64,000 nucleotides of DNA. Origin: Franzmannia qiaohouensis. GTDB taxonomy: Bacteria; Pseudomonadota; Gammaproteobacteria; Pseudomonadales; Halomonadaceae. The notes beneath the pieces are model-generated. The model did no database searches. It was not told where the DNA came from and saw nothing but the letters and a program-made list of their open reading frames with translations. The translations under genes were made by a program, and so were the position numbers. Below, piece after piece: positions 9,177 to 17,396 of the stretch (its first letter is position 1; each line of letters starts with the position of its first letter). Where the stretch lies: NCBI RefSeq assembly GCF_031451695.1, contig NZ_JARWAM010000011.1:62001-126000 (forward strand). The letters run 5' to 3'.

Positions 9177-9200
9177 GGTCCCCTTCGGGGGACCTTTTTT
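9177..9200 (+). terminator. Rho-independent terminator
   Basis: GGTCCCC-TTC-GGGGGACC followed by six T residues: a strong GC stem and U tract on the plus strand. Confidence 0.85.
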
Positions 9201-9392
9201 ATGCTGCGCCAGTCATGAAGCGCAGCGCCCTACTGGCGCTGAAAGTGCCCTGCACGCTGGCAACAGGAAAACTCCGGCGGCGCTGGCTATAGTTGATTGG
9301 CGCAGGCTGTCAGACCAGCCAGCGCCGTCGAACGAGCTCAACGCAAACGCCCCCCGCCCGCTAACGCCCATGTGGCGTCGAGGAGATACACC

Positions 9393-10028
9393 ATGCCACG
9401 CCTGTGCCGCCCTAAATCGATGTCCCTATGCTGTGTGCTGCTCACGCTGCCGTTGGCCACCATGGCCAGTGCCGACGATATCGTCGAGCAGATCGAGATC
9501 GGCTTGGAGCGTTACCAGGAGCAGGATTACCCGGGTGCCATCACTGAGCTGGAGTTTGCCATCAATGATCTTCGCAAGCTGATGGCCGCTCGCATTGGCG
9601 AGACCTTCCCGGAGCCCCTCGACGGTTGGACGGCAGGCGAAACCAGTTCGGACGGAGGCGCCATGGCGGCGGCTGCGATGTTTGGCGGCGGCGGCACTCT
9701 GCTGGAGCGTGGCTACCAGCAAGAAGACGGCGACGGCAGCGTCAATGCCACGCTGATGATCGACAATCCGATGATCCAAAGCATGGCGGCGATGTTCAAT
9801 AATCCGGCCCTGATGGCGGCCCAGCCGAATACGGACCGGGTGCGTATTGGGCGCGAGACCGCCATGCTCGAATGGAATCCGGAGCGTGATAGCGGCAAGA
9901 TCTCGATGATGCTTGACGGCCGTATCCTGATGCAGCTGGAAGGCCGCCACCTGAGTTCACAGGATGTCCTGGTCGACATGCTGGCAGCGTGGGACCTCGA
10001 CGCCCTGCGTACCCAGGCGGCGCGCTGA
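9393..10028 (+). CDS. Secreted protein of unknown function
   Basis: A 211-residue protein with a signal peptide (MSLCCVLLTLPLATMASA, cleavage after ASA). The mature N-terminus, DDIVEQIEIGLERYQEQDYPGAITELEFAINDLRK, has a TPR-like single helix pair, and the rest contains alanine/methionine-rich segments (AMAAAAMFGGGG). The start at 9393 is fixed by AGGAG 7 nt upstream. The longer in-frame extension to 9297 has no ribosome site. I do not recognise a characterised family. It is a single gene, convergent with the Ntn hydrolase gene. A periplasmic location is likely. Confidence 0.75.
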   Translation: MPRLCRPKSMSLCCVLLTLPLATMASADDIVEQIEIGLERYQEQDYPGAITELEFAINDLRKLMAARIGETFPEPLDGWTAGETSSDGGAMAAAAMFGGGGTLLERGYQQEDGDGSVNATLMIDNPMIQSMAAMFNNPALMAAQPNTDRVRIGRETAMLEWNPERDSGKISMMLDGRILMQLEGRHLSSQDVLVDMLAAWDLDALRTQAAR

Positions 10029-10072
10029 GGGGGCGACCGCCTCAGGTCGGCGGTCATTCGTGGAGGCGCGCG

Positions 10073-11659
10073 TCAGCAGCCCGCGGCTCCACCGTTGCTG
10101 CGAGGGTCATGGGCGCCTTCGATCAATCCGTCGGGGTGGTGCACGATGCCGCCGGCGTGGCCCATGCTGTCGCTGAACGCCTCGGGCAAAACTTCCACGT
10201 CATGGCCCAGGGCGCGGAGTGCTGTCACCGTGTCGCCGGGGATGCGTGACTCGAGCTTGAGGTTGGTGCTGGACTCGCCCCAGGTGCGGCCCAGCAGCCA
10301 GCGCGGCGCACTCACCGCCTGCTGCAGTGTCTGGTGGTGGAAGGCATAGCGCGAAAAGACCGCGGCCTGAGTTTGCGGCTGGCCCTCGCCGCCCATGGTG
10401 CCGTAGACCAGCGTGCGTCCATCTCGGAAGCGGGCCAGTGCCGGGTTGAGAGTGTGGAAGGGCTTGCGGCCCGGTCCCAGCCCGCGCAGCGAATCGGCAT
10501 CGAGGCTGAAGCTGATACCGCGGTTCTGCCACAGCACGCCGCTCTCGGGCAGCACCACGCCGCTGCCGAATTCCCAGAAGATGCTCTGGATGAAGCTCAC
10601 CGCACGGCCCTGGCTATCCACGCAGCCCAGCCATACCGTGTCTCCCGGCAGCGCCTGGTGTGGCCAGGGCAGGGCGCGCTGCATATCGATCTGCGCCACC
10701 TCGCGTTGGAGTGCCGCTTCCTCGAGCAGTGGTTGCAGCGGGGTGGGCAGCCTCTCGGGGTCGGTGACCAGGCGGTCACGCAGGATGAAGGCGCGCTTGG
10801 TGGCCTCGATCAGTCCATGCAGGTGGGCCACGCTCTCGCCCTCGGCCACCTCGAGGCGCGCATAGAGGGCGAGGATCATCAGTGAGGCCACGCCTTGGGT
10901 GGGAGCCGGCAGGTTGTACAGCGTGGCCTCGTCGAGACTCACCTCCAGCGGCGTGACGCGGCGGGGGCGATAGCGGTCGAAGTCGTCGCGGCGCAGCGGG
11001 CTGCCCAGCGCTTCCAGGTCGCGGGCCATGCTGGTGGCCAGCTCGCCGCGATAGAAGTCGTCGAGGCCGGCCTCGGCCAGGCGTCTCAGGGTACTGGCCA
11101 GGCGCGGCTGGCGCAGCCGGTTGCCTTCCAGCGGGACCTCGCCGGCGTTGAGGAAGGCGTCGCTGAATCCCGGGCTCGCAGAGAGCCGCTCGCGATGCTT
11201 GGCGGTCAGCTGCTGCTGGCTCCTGGTGACCGCTACGCCCTGCTCGGCATGGCGGATGGCATCGGCCAGCAGCCGCTCCAGCGGCAGCGCCTGCCCCCAG
11301 TCGGCGGCGATAGCCAGCGCCTCGTGCCAGCCGCCGACCGTGCCGGCCATGGTCAGCGCCGCCAAAGGGCCGCGCTCGGGGATGCTGGCGTGACCGGCAT
11401 AGAAGTCGGGGGTTGCCAGGCCGGCGGCGGGACCACAGGCATCGATGGCCACGGGGGGCTTGCCAGGTTCGTGAATCAACCAGAAACCGTCGCCGCCCAG
11501 GGCGTTCATATGCGGGTAGGCGACGGCAACGGCCGCGGCAGCGGCGACCATCGCCTCGACCGCGTTGCCGCCGGCCCTGAGTACGTCGCGACCGGCGTCG
11601 GCGGCGAGGTGGTGAGGGGCGACACACATGCCGCCGTAACTGCGTCGGGTATGGATCAT
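10073..11659 (-). CDS. Gamma-glutamyltransferase-family Ntn hydrolase, HpxW-like
   Basis: A 528-residue self-cleaving Ntn hydrolase. The GGT fold is clear from GGNAVEAMVAAAAAVAVAYP near the N-terminus and ALGGDGFWLI after it. The nucleophile is the Thr in PGDTVWLGCVD (residue 341), where autoproteolysis would split the chain into large and small subunits. It has no signal peptide, unlike periplasmic GGT. The combination of no leader, length near 528 and the PHMNALGGDGFWLI segment resembles oxamate amidohydrolase HpxW more than glutathione-cleaving GGT. The leftward TRAP operon (TakP-like) lies just upstream and may supply its substrate, which is inference. Activity on glutathione cannot be excluded. 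Confidence 0.85.
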   Translation of the reverse strand: MIHTRRSYGGMCVAPHHLAADAGRDVLRAGGNAVEAMVAAAAAVAVAYPHMNALGGDGFWLIHEPGKPPVAIDACGPAAGLATPDFYAGHASIPERGPLAALTMAGTVGGWHEALAIAADWGQALPLERLLADAIRHAEQGVAVTRSQQQLTAKHRERLSASPGFSDAFLNAGEVPLEGNRLRQPRLASTLRRLAEAGLDDFYRGELATSMARDLEALGSPLRRDDFDRYRPRRVTPLEVSLDEATLYNLPAPTQGVASLMILALYARLEVAEGESVAHLHGLIEATKRAFILRDRLVTDPERLPTPLQPLLEEAALQREVAQIDMQRALPWPHQALPGDTVWLGCVDSQGRAVSFIQSIFWEFGSGVVLPESGVLWQNRGISFSLDADSLRGLGPGRKPFHTLNPALARFRDGRTLVYGTMGGEGQPQTQAAVFSRYAFHHQTLQQAVSAPRWLLGRTWGESSTNLKLESRIPGDTVTALRALGHDVEVLPEAFSDSMGHAGGIVHHPDGLIEGAHDPRSNGGAAGC

Positions 11660-11710
11660 CGGGCGTGTCTCTTGTTATCGGTCGGGTGTTGTCGATCGGG
11701 GCGTCCCGGG

Positions 11711-13036
11711 TTACCAGCCGATGGCCCGGGGCAGCCAGGTGGCAATGGCGGGGAACATGAACACCAGCGCCACGGCCAGGAACTGCAGAGCGATAAAGGG
11801 CAACGCGCCCTTGTAGATATCCAGGGTGGAGACCTCCTTGGGCGCCACGCCCTTGAGGAAGAACAGCGACCAGCCGAAGGGCGGGGTCAGGAACGAGGTC
11901 TGCAGGATCAGCCCGACCAGAATGCCTAGCCACACCATGTCGACCCCCAGCTGCACGAAGAATGGCAAGAACAGCGGCAGGGCGATATAGGTGATTTCGA
12001 TCCACTCCAGGAAAAAGCCCAGCACGAACATCAGCAGCAGCATGAACAGCAGCGCACCGGTCTCGCCGCCTGGCACCCAGTCGAACATGCGGGCGACCAG
12101 GTGCTCGCCGCCCAGGCCGCGGAACGCCAAGCCAAATACCTGGGCACAGATCAGGATGAAGAATACCATCGCCGAGATCAGCAGGGTGGCGGTGGCCACC
12201 TCCTTGAGCAGGCCCAGGGTGAGGCGTCCGGAGAGAGCGACGAACAGCAGTGCGCCCAGTGCTCCCATGGCGGCTGCCTCGGTGGGGGCGGCGACGCCGC
12301 CGATGATCGAGCCGAGCACCGCCACCACCAGGCCCACCGGCGGGCCGACCACCAGCACTACCTTGCGGAGCAGCTGCCCGCGTGAGAGGGCGGCACGCTC
12401 AGCGGCGGAGATTGGCGGCATCAAGCCCGGTCGCAGCGCGGCCAGGACCAGAATGGCGACGATGTAGACCGCCGCCAGGGTCAGTCCAGGCACCATGGCG
12501 GCGGCAAACATGGTGCCCACCGATTCACCGAGGATCTCGGCCAGCAGGATCAGCACCAGGCTCGGTGGAATGATCTGGCCGAGGGTGCCCGAGGCGCAGA
12601 TCATGCCGGTGGCCAGCGACTTGGGGTAGCCGCGCCTCAGCAGCGTCGGCAGGGTCAGCAGGCCCAGCGTGACGATGGTGGCGCCGACGATGCCGGTGGC
12701 GGCACCCAGCAGCACTCCCACTGCGATGATGGCCACGCCCATGCCGCCCGAGATACTGCCGAACAGATGGCCCACCACGTCGATCAGCTCCTCGGCGAGC
12801 TTGGACTTCTCCAGCATCACGCCCATGAACACGAACAGCGGTATGGCCATGAAGGTGTAGTTGGTGACGACGCCGTAGATGCGCGACGGCAGTAGGTTGA
12901 AGAGTGCCGGCCCGAAGCCGATGAAACCGAAGAAGAACGCAGTGCTGGCAATGGCGATGCCGACCGGCAGGCCGATCAGCAGCAGCACGAAGAACGCCCC
13001 GATCATGCCGATCGCGAGCCACTCGTTAGGAGACAT
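11711..13036 (-). CDS. TRAP transporter large membrane subunit (DctM)
   Basis: A 441-residue inner-membrane protein with about 12-13 hydrophobic helices, the ion-coupled permease of a TRAP system. Typical DctM features are LLIGLPVGIAIAS at the N-terminus, GAATGIVGATIVTLGLLTLP, ASGTLGQIIPPS and a C-terminal TSFLTPPFGWSLFFLKG. It is the last gene of a dctP-dctQ-dctM order, 3 nt after dctQ. Some large subunits of this branch transport alpha-keto acids, in line with the TakP-like binding protein. The Ntn hydrolase gene follows about 50 nt downstream on the same strand. Confidence 0.92.
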   Translation of the reverse strand: MSPNEWLAIGMIGAFFVLLLIGLPVGIAIASTAFFFGFIGFGPALFNLLPSRIYGVVTNYTFMAIPLFVFMGVMLEKSKLAEELIDVVGHLFGSISGGMGVAIIAVGVLLGAATGIVGATIVTLGLLTLPTLLRRGYPKSLATGMICASGTLGQIIPPSLVLILLAEILGESVGTMFAAAMVPGLTLAAVYIVAILVLAALRPGLMPPISAAERAALSRGQLLRKVVLVVGPPVGLVVAVLGSIIGGVAAPTEAAAMGALGALLFVALSGRLTLGLLKEVATATLLISAMVFFILICAQVFGLAFRGLGGEHLVARMFDWVPGGETGALLFMLLLMFVLGFFLEWIEITYIALPLFLPFFVQLGVDMVWLGILVGLILQTSFLTPPFGWSLFFLKGVAPKEVSTLDIYKGALPFIALQFLAVALVFMFPAIATWLPRAIGW

Positions 13037-13039
13037 CAG

Positions 13040-13549
13040 TCATTCACCTCTTGGCGGAAGGGCAAAGGCGTGGCGCAGGACATGTGCCAGGCTCTGCATG
13101 GCAAGCAGAAGGAAACCCATTGGTATGAAGGACTTGAGGGCCCAGCGCCAGGGCAGTCCACCGGGATTGGGGGAGGCCTCGTTGCGCACCCACGACTGGC
13201 TGATCCAGGGCAGCGTCAGCCAGGCCGCGTAGAGCCCTATCGCCAGCAGCAGCAGGCCGCCAATGACTTCGATGACACGCTGCAGCCCTTCCGGAAAGCG
13301 TTCATAGAAGACATCCACGCGCACCTGTTCACCGGCGTAAAGCGCATAGGACATGCCGAACAGCGCGATCGGTGAGATCAAGTGCCACTGCAGCTCCTGA
13401 ATCCAGATCGCGCCAATCCGGAACAGGTAGCGCATCAGGACATCGCCGGCGACCAGCAGTACCAGTACCACGCAGGTCCAGGCGGCGATCCAGCCGAACA
13501 GCCGGACCGCCGCCTCGAGCCCGTGGACCAAGCGTTCCACGGCGCGCAC
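13040..13549 (-). CDS. TRAP transporter small membrane subunit (DctQ)
   Basis: A protein of about 169 residues with four predicted membrane helices (AWTCVVLVLLVAGDVLMRYLF, LISPIALFGMSYAL, VIEVIGGLLLLAIGLYAAWL, and FIPMGFLLLAMQSL). DctQ proteins bridge the binding protein and DctM. I take the GTG at 13549, just after the dctP stop (TAG, 13551-13553), with a G-rich site upstream. A longer frame to 13609 would overlap dctP by almost 60 nt. Confidence 0.88.
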   Translation of the reverse strand: MRAVERLVHGLEAAVRLFGWIAAWTCVVLVLLVAGDVLMRYLFRIGAIWIQELQWHLISPIALFGMSYALYAGEQVRVDVFYERFPEGLQRVIEVIGGLLLLAIGLYAAWLTLPWISQSWVRNEASPNPGGLPWRWALKSFIPMGFLLLAMQSLAHVLRHAFALPPRGE

Positions 13550-13550
13550 G

Positions 13551-14654
13551 CTACACCCCCAGAATGTCTTTGAGCCAAGGCCCTTCGCTGATGCTGGCCC
13601 AGCGATCATGGTTGGCCTTGAAGGCCATGTAGCTGTCGTGGACCTTGCGCACCATGGGGTCGGCGTTGGCCTCGGTTTCCAGGGTGTCGAGGGTCGCCTC
13701 GCGCAGCGCCGCGACCACCGGCTCCGGCAGGACCTGGGCGGTTACGCCGTGATTTTCCACCAGGTCGGTCAGCGCCTCGCCGTTGACGGCTTCCGACCAG
13801 GCCAGGCTCTCCATGCAGGCGGCCTGGCAGGCGGTACGCACCATCATCTTCAGATCGTCGGGCAGGCTGTCCCAGTGCGACTTGGAGATCAGCAGTTCGC
13901 CGGTGGTGGCGGGTTCATGCCAGCCGGTGGTGTGGTAGTACTTGGCGGCGTTCTGCAGTCCCAGGCGGCGATCCTGATAGGGGCCGACAAACTCCGCGGC
14001 ATCGATCACGCCGCGTTCCAGGGCGGGGAATATCTCACCGCCCGGCAGCACCCTGGCATCCACCCCCAGCGCCGCATAGACCTGGCCGGCGAGTCCGGGT
14101 ATGCGCATGCGCAGCCCGTTGAGCTGGCTGACGTCTTCGATCGGCTCGCGGAACCAGCCGGTCATCTGTACCCCGGTGTTGTTCATCGGCAGGGCAACCA
14201 TGCCGTAGGGCTCGTAGACCTCCTGCCACAGCTCCAGGCCGCCGCCGTGGTAGAGCCAGGCCATGTGGCCCATATAGCTCATGCCGAAGGGCACGGTAGT
14301 GAAGTACTGGGCGGCGAAGGTGGTGCCCGACCAGAAATAGCTGTTGGCGGCATTCATCTCGATGGTGCCGGCCTGCACGGCTTCGAATCCCTCGAAGGCG
14401 GGTATCAACTCACCGGCGGCGAAGTGCTGGATATTGAAGCGTCCGCCGGACATGGTATTGATCTTGTTGATGATGTCGGTGGGACTGCCGGGACCCTCGG
14501 TGTAGAAGGGCGCGCCGGGGCCGTAGGCGTTGGTCATTCGCCAGTTGACGGTCTCGGAGGATTGGGCGCGGGCGATGGCTGGAGCACCCATGATCATGCC
14601 GGCGGTGGAGGAGACGGCGGCGGTAGTCAGGAACTTGCGACGAGATAGCGACAT
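13551..14654 (-). CDS. TRAP substrate-binding protein, TakP-like (alpha-keto acid type)
   Basis: A 367-residue periplasmic binding protein. The leader MSLSRRKFLTTAAVSSTAG has a twin-arginine motif (SRRKFL), so export is likely by Tat. The mature protein matches the TakP/lactate-binding branch: FAAGELIPAFEGFEAV, VPFGMSYMGHMAWLYHGGG, NNTGVQMTGWFR, PGGEIFPALERGVIDAAEFVGPY and a Trp-rich segment. That branch binds 2-keto acids or lactate with a bound cation. The ATG at 14654 has AAGGG 8 nt upstream. It heads a dctPQM operon followed by the HpxW-like hydrolase. Confidence 0.9.
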   Translation of the reverse strand: MSLSRRKFLTTAAVSSTAGMIMGAPAIARAQSSETVNWRMTNAYGPGAPFYTEGPGSPTDIINKINTMSGGRFNIQHFAAGELIPAFEGFEAVQAGTIEMNAANSYFWSGTTFAAQYFTTVPFGMSYMGHMAWLYHGGGLELWQEVYEPYGMVALPMNNTGVQMTGWFREPIEDVSQLNGLRMRIPGLAGQVYAALGVDARVLPGGEIFPALERGVIDAAEFVGPYQDRRLGLQNAAKYYHTTGWHEPATTGELLISKSHWDSLPDDLKMMVRTACQAACMESLAWSEAVNGEALTDLVENHGVTAQVLPEPVVAALREATLDTLETEANADPMVRKVHDSYMAFKANHDRWASISEGPWLKDILGV

Positions 14655-15140
14655 TGCGTTCACCCTTGGGCAGCGAATGGGATGGTGTAGCGGTTGCCAC
14701 CCTGAGCGATGCAATGGATGTGCCATAAAATCGATTTTTTATGTCTATGCTGATTTTCCTGCGTGCTATCGGTAGTAGCATAGGCCGCCATGGGGCTCGT
14801 CGTGCACCAAAAAGCGGCCGGGCGTTCAGCCGTTTGTGCCTTGCCGGAGCGACAGCAAGCGAGTCACAATGCGCAGTCTGGGGGGATAGAAACAGGCACA
14901 GGCACCCGTGCCGCTATGGCGCAGGTACCATGAAAGAGGGATATGCTGGGTGGCATGATGTGGGGAGAAAAAAGCTGGCGTACTCCCCTGGGGTGAGCTG
15001 GCGTGCACCCCCGATCCCTGGAGGGACCTTGTTGTCTTGTTGAGTCGCAGATTCGACCAGACGCCTTGTTGTGGTTGTGCGCCCTGTGTCGACCCGTGAA
15101 GTGTCGTAGCCGCGGCCCAAGGAAACAATGCGACCTTGGT
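14655..15140. other. 486-bp intergenic region between TRAP operon and ABC exporter
   Basis: No convincing gene. The left part must carry the leftward promoter of the TRAP operon. The right part carries two copies of a 16-nt motif (14973-14988, 14996-15011) and a GATCCCTGGAGGGACC near-palindrome just after them. The short ORFs here look spurious. Confidence 0.6.
14973..15011 (+). repeat. Short repeat motif AGCTGGCGTRCWCCCC, copies B1 and B2
   Basis: AGCTGGCGTACTCCCC at 14973-14988 and AGCTGGCGTGCACCCC at 14996-15011, in tandem with a 7-nt spacer. The second copy is preceded by GTG and followed by a short hairpin and GGGACCTT, as in copy A at 9160. Confidence 0.5.
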
Positions 15141-16946
15141 TCAACGCCGCCGATCGGCGCTCGTTGGCTGGTCCGCGTCCGGCGTCGACCGGCCGAACTG
15201 CAGCTCGGCCAGCTGGCGGTAAAGCGGACTGCTGGCGAGCAGTTCGTGATGACGCCCGGCGGCCAGCAGCCGTCCGTCGTTCATCACCAGCAGGCGGTCG
15301 GCGGAGACCACCGTGGCCAGCCGATGGGCGATGACCAGGCTGGTGCGACCCACCATCAGTGCGTCCAGCGCCTGTTGGACCAGCCGTTCGCTCTCGGCAT
15401 CCAGGGCGCTGGTGGCCTCGTCCAATAACAGCACGCGGGGATTCTTGAGCAGCGCGCGGGCAATCGCCAGGCGCTGGCGTTGGCCGCCGGACAGCTGTAC
15501 GCCGCCGGGCCCCAGCGGCGTATCGAACCCCTGCGGCAGCGCCTCGATGAAGGCCAGTGCGTTCGCATCGCGAGCAGCCTCGCGTAGCGCCGTATAGGAG
15601 GCACTAGCCTGTCCATAGCGCAGGTTGTCGGCCACGCTGCCACTGAACAGCACGGGTTCCTGGGAAACCAGGCCCAACTGGCTGCGCAGGGCCTGTAGGT
15701 CCAGCCTGCCGAGGTCGATCCCGTCCAGCGTCAGGTAGCCGCTGTCGGGGTCGTGGAAGCGCAGCAGCATGGCCAGCAGGGTGCTCTTGCCGGCGCCCGA
15801 GGGGCCGACCAGTGCCACTCGCTCGCCGGCGGCAATCTGCAGCGTGACGTTATCCAGGGCGGGAATATCGCGTCCCGGGTAGCAGAAGCTCACGCCATGC
15901 AAGCCGATATCGCCACGCAGCGGATCGGGCAGCGGCGTGGGGGTAGCTGGCGAATGAATGGCGGGCTGGGTATCCAGCAACTCGAGCAGCCGTTCGGCCG
16001 CGCCGGCCGCGCGCTGGACGTCACCGGCGACTTCCGCAAGCGTTGCCACGGCACCGGCGGCCAGCACGGCGTAGAACAGGAACGCCGAGAGCTCACCGGG
16101 ACTCAGGGTGCCGGCCAGTACCGCCTGGCCGCCCTGCCACAGCATGATCCCCACGGCGGCAAACACCGTCAGCATGGCGATGGCGGTGAGCCAGGCCCGC
16201 TGACGGGTGCGCACCAGCGCCGTGTCGAAGGCGTCCTCGACGCGTTGCGCGTAGGCGTGTCGGTCCACGTCCTGGTGATTGAAGGCCTGCAGGGTACGAA
16301 TGCCGCCCAGCGCCTCGCCGGCGTAGCGGCCCAGTTCGGCGACACGGTCCTGGCTCGACCGCGACAGGCGGCGTACCCGCCGACCGAACCAGAGGATCGG
16401 CAACAGCGTGGCAGGGATGCCGAGCAGCGCCAGCGCGGACAGCCAGGGTTGCGTGATCAGCATCAGCACCACGGCACCGACCAGCATCACCGCGTTGCGC
16501 AGCGCCATCGAGACCGACGACCCAAACAGGCTCTGCAGTACGCTGGTATCGGCGGTCAAGCGCGAGGTGATTTCGCCGGCGCCATGATCGCCGCGCTCGG
16601 CGCTCTCGAAGAAGCCGGGCTCCAGGGTCAGTAGATGGTCAAAGACTTGCCGTCGAAGGTCGGCAGCGAGTCTCTCGCCGATCCAGGTCACCAGGTAATA
16701 GCGCAGCGCCGAGGCGGCGGCCAGCACCGTGACCACCGCCAACAGCAGCATCAGGACACGATTCAGGCTGGCGGCGTCGGACGCCATGAAGCCCTGGTCG
16801 ATCACCAGCCGCAGCCCTTGCCCCAGCATCAGTACGCTGCCCGAAGCCATCAGCAGCGTCAGCGCGGCCAGCGCCAGGCGGCCTCGATAGGGGCGCAGCA
16901 GGGCAAGCAGCCGCAGCAGAGTGCGCGGGTCGGGGGCAGGCGTCAT
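15141..16946 (-). CDS. ABC exporter, fused permease and ATPase
   Basis: A 601-residue half-transporter (type IV exporter, MsbA/LmrA-like). Six membrane helices fill residues about 1-310 and the nucleotide-binding domain follows from about 340. Motifs: Walker A GPSGAGKST, Q-loop LVSQEPVLF, signature LSGGQRQR, Walker B VLLLDEAT and the H-loop VIAHRLATV. Such proteins work as homo- or heterodimers exporting lipids, drugs or peptides. The substrate is unclear. The start at 16946 has no clear ribosome site. The monooxygenase-fold gene lies 28 nt upstream and may be cotranscribed. Confidence 0.9.
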   Translation of the reverse strand: MTPAPDPRTLLRLLALLRPYRGRLALAALTLLMASGSVLMLGQGLRLVIDQGFMASDAASLNRVLMLLLAVVTVLAAASALRYYLVTWIGERLAADLRRQVFDHLLTLEPGFFESAERGDHGAGEITSRLTADTSVLQSLFGSSVSMALRNAVMLVGAVVLMLITQPWLSALALLGIPATLLPILWFGRRVRRLSRSSQDRVAELGRYAGEALGGIRTLQAFNHQDVDRHAYAQRVEDAFDTALVRTRQRAWLTAIAMLTVFAAVGIMLWQGGQAVLAGTLSPGELSAFLFYAVLAAGAVATLAEVAGDVQRAAGAAERLLELLDTQPAIHSPATPTPLPDPLRGDIGLHGVSFCYPGRDIPALDNVTLQIAAGERVALVGPSGAGKSTLLAMLLRFHDPDSGYLTLDGIDLGRLDLQALRSQLGLVSQEPVLFSGSVADNLRYGQASASYTALREAARDANALAFIEALPQGFDTPLGPGGVQLSGGQRQRLAIARALLKNPRVLLLDEATSALDAESERLVQQALDALMVGRTSLVIAHRLATVVSADRLLVMNDGRLLAAGRHHELLASSPLYRQLAELQFGRSTPDADQPTSADRRR

Positions 16947-16974
16947 GACGTCGCTGGCCGGGAAGCACCCGGTT

Positions 16975-17322
16975 TCAAAGCTTGGGCGCGTCGTAGGCTA
17001 GCGGCTCATCGCTGTAAACGCAGACATTGGCGTCTTCGATATCGCCGTCCTCGGCGTCGAGGTGAGTGGCGAAGAAGTCACGAATCTCGCGGCGCTGGCA
17101 GTGTGCCTCGAAGGCGGCGCGGTTGGCCCAGATTTCATGGAAGACGATAGGGTAGCTGGCACCCTGCGCGAACGGATTATCGATATGGCGGGTAACCGTA
17201 TACAGCAGACAGGCATCTTCACGGTGGGCGTTCGGCTCGAGTGCCTGAAGCGCCTTGAAAAGTGCCTCTTCCTTGCCAGGCTTGGGCTTGAAGCTGGCGG
17301 TGCAGTAGATCTTCGCGCTCAT
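16975..17322 (-). CDS. Antibiotic biosynthesis monooxygenase-fold protein (YgiN-like quinol monooxygenase)
   Basis: A 115-residue protein of the ABM dimeric ferredoxin-like fold. The N-terminus KIYCTASFKPKPGKEEALFKAL and the segment PIVFHEIWANRAAFEAHCQ are typical (the ExW core). Members act as quinol monooxygenases or heme/aldehyde-related enzymes; the substrate is unknown here. The start at 17322 has GGAGG 4 nt upstream. The acidic C-terminus (DAEDGDIEDANVCVYSDE) is unusual for the family but fits a halophile. Confidence 0.75.
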   Translation of the reverse strand: MSAKIYCTASFKPKPGKEEALFKALQALEPNAHREDACLLYTVTRHIDNPFAQGASYPIVFHEIWANRAAFEAHCQRREIRDFFATHLDAEDGDIEDANVCVYSDEPLAYDAPKL

Positions 17323-17396
17323 GGCGCCTCCGGGTAAGTCGATGTGACCCGCGACGATACCATTGCGGCGCTGAGTTGCGAAATTGGCTGCAGGGG

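Larger units (their letters stand above)
8990..9200 (+). ncRNA. Candidate small RNA ending at a strong terminator
   Basis: The terminator at 9177-9200 has no plus-strand gene before it: the preceding genes are all on the minus strand. A perfect hairpin at 9130-9149 lies just upstream. Together they look like the 3' half of a small RNA. The 5' end is a guess; I see no clear promoter and do not recognise an RNA family. Confidence 0.25.
8726..9392. other. 667-bp intergenic region with hairpins and a terminator
   Basis: No convincing protein-coding frame is present. The 3' part carries a perfect 8-bp hairpin (9130-9149, ATCACCTC-CATC-GAGGTGAT), a short repeat motif (9160-9175) and a classic rho-independent terminator (9177-9200). 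This suggests that a small plus-strand transcript ends here. The rest is lower in GC than its neighbours and must include the promoter of the beta-hydroxyacid dehydrogenase gene (leftward). The promoter of the secreted protein gene may lie after the terminator. Confidence 0.6.

Noticed and set aside
9297..9392. N-terminal extension of the secreted protein at 9393
   Set aside because: No ribosome site, and the extension would hide the signal peptide; the start at 9393 has AGGAG at the right distance.
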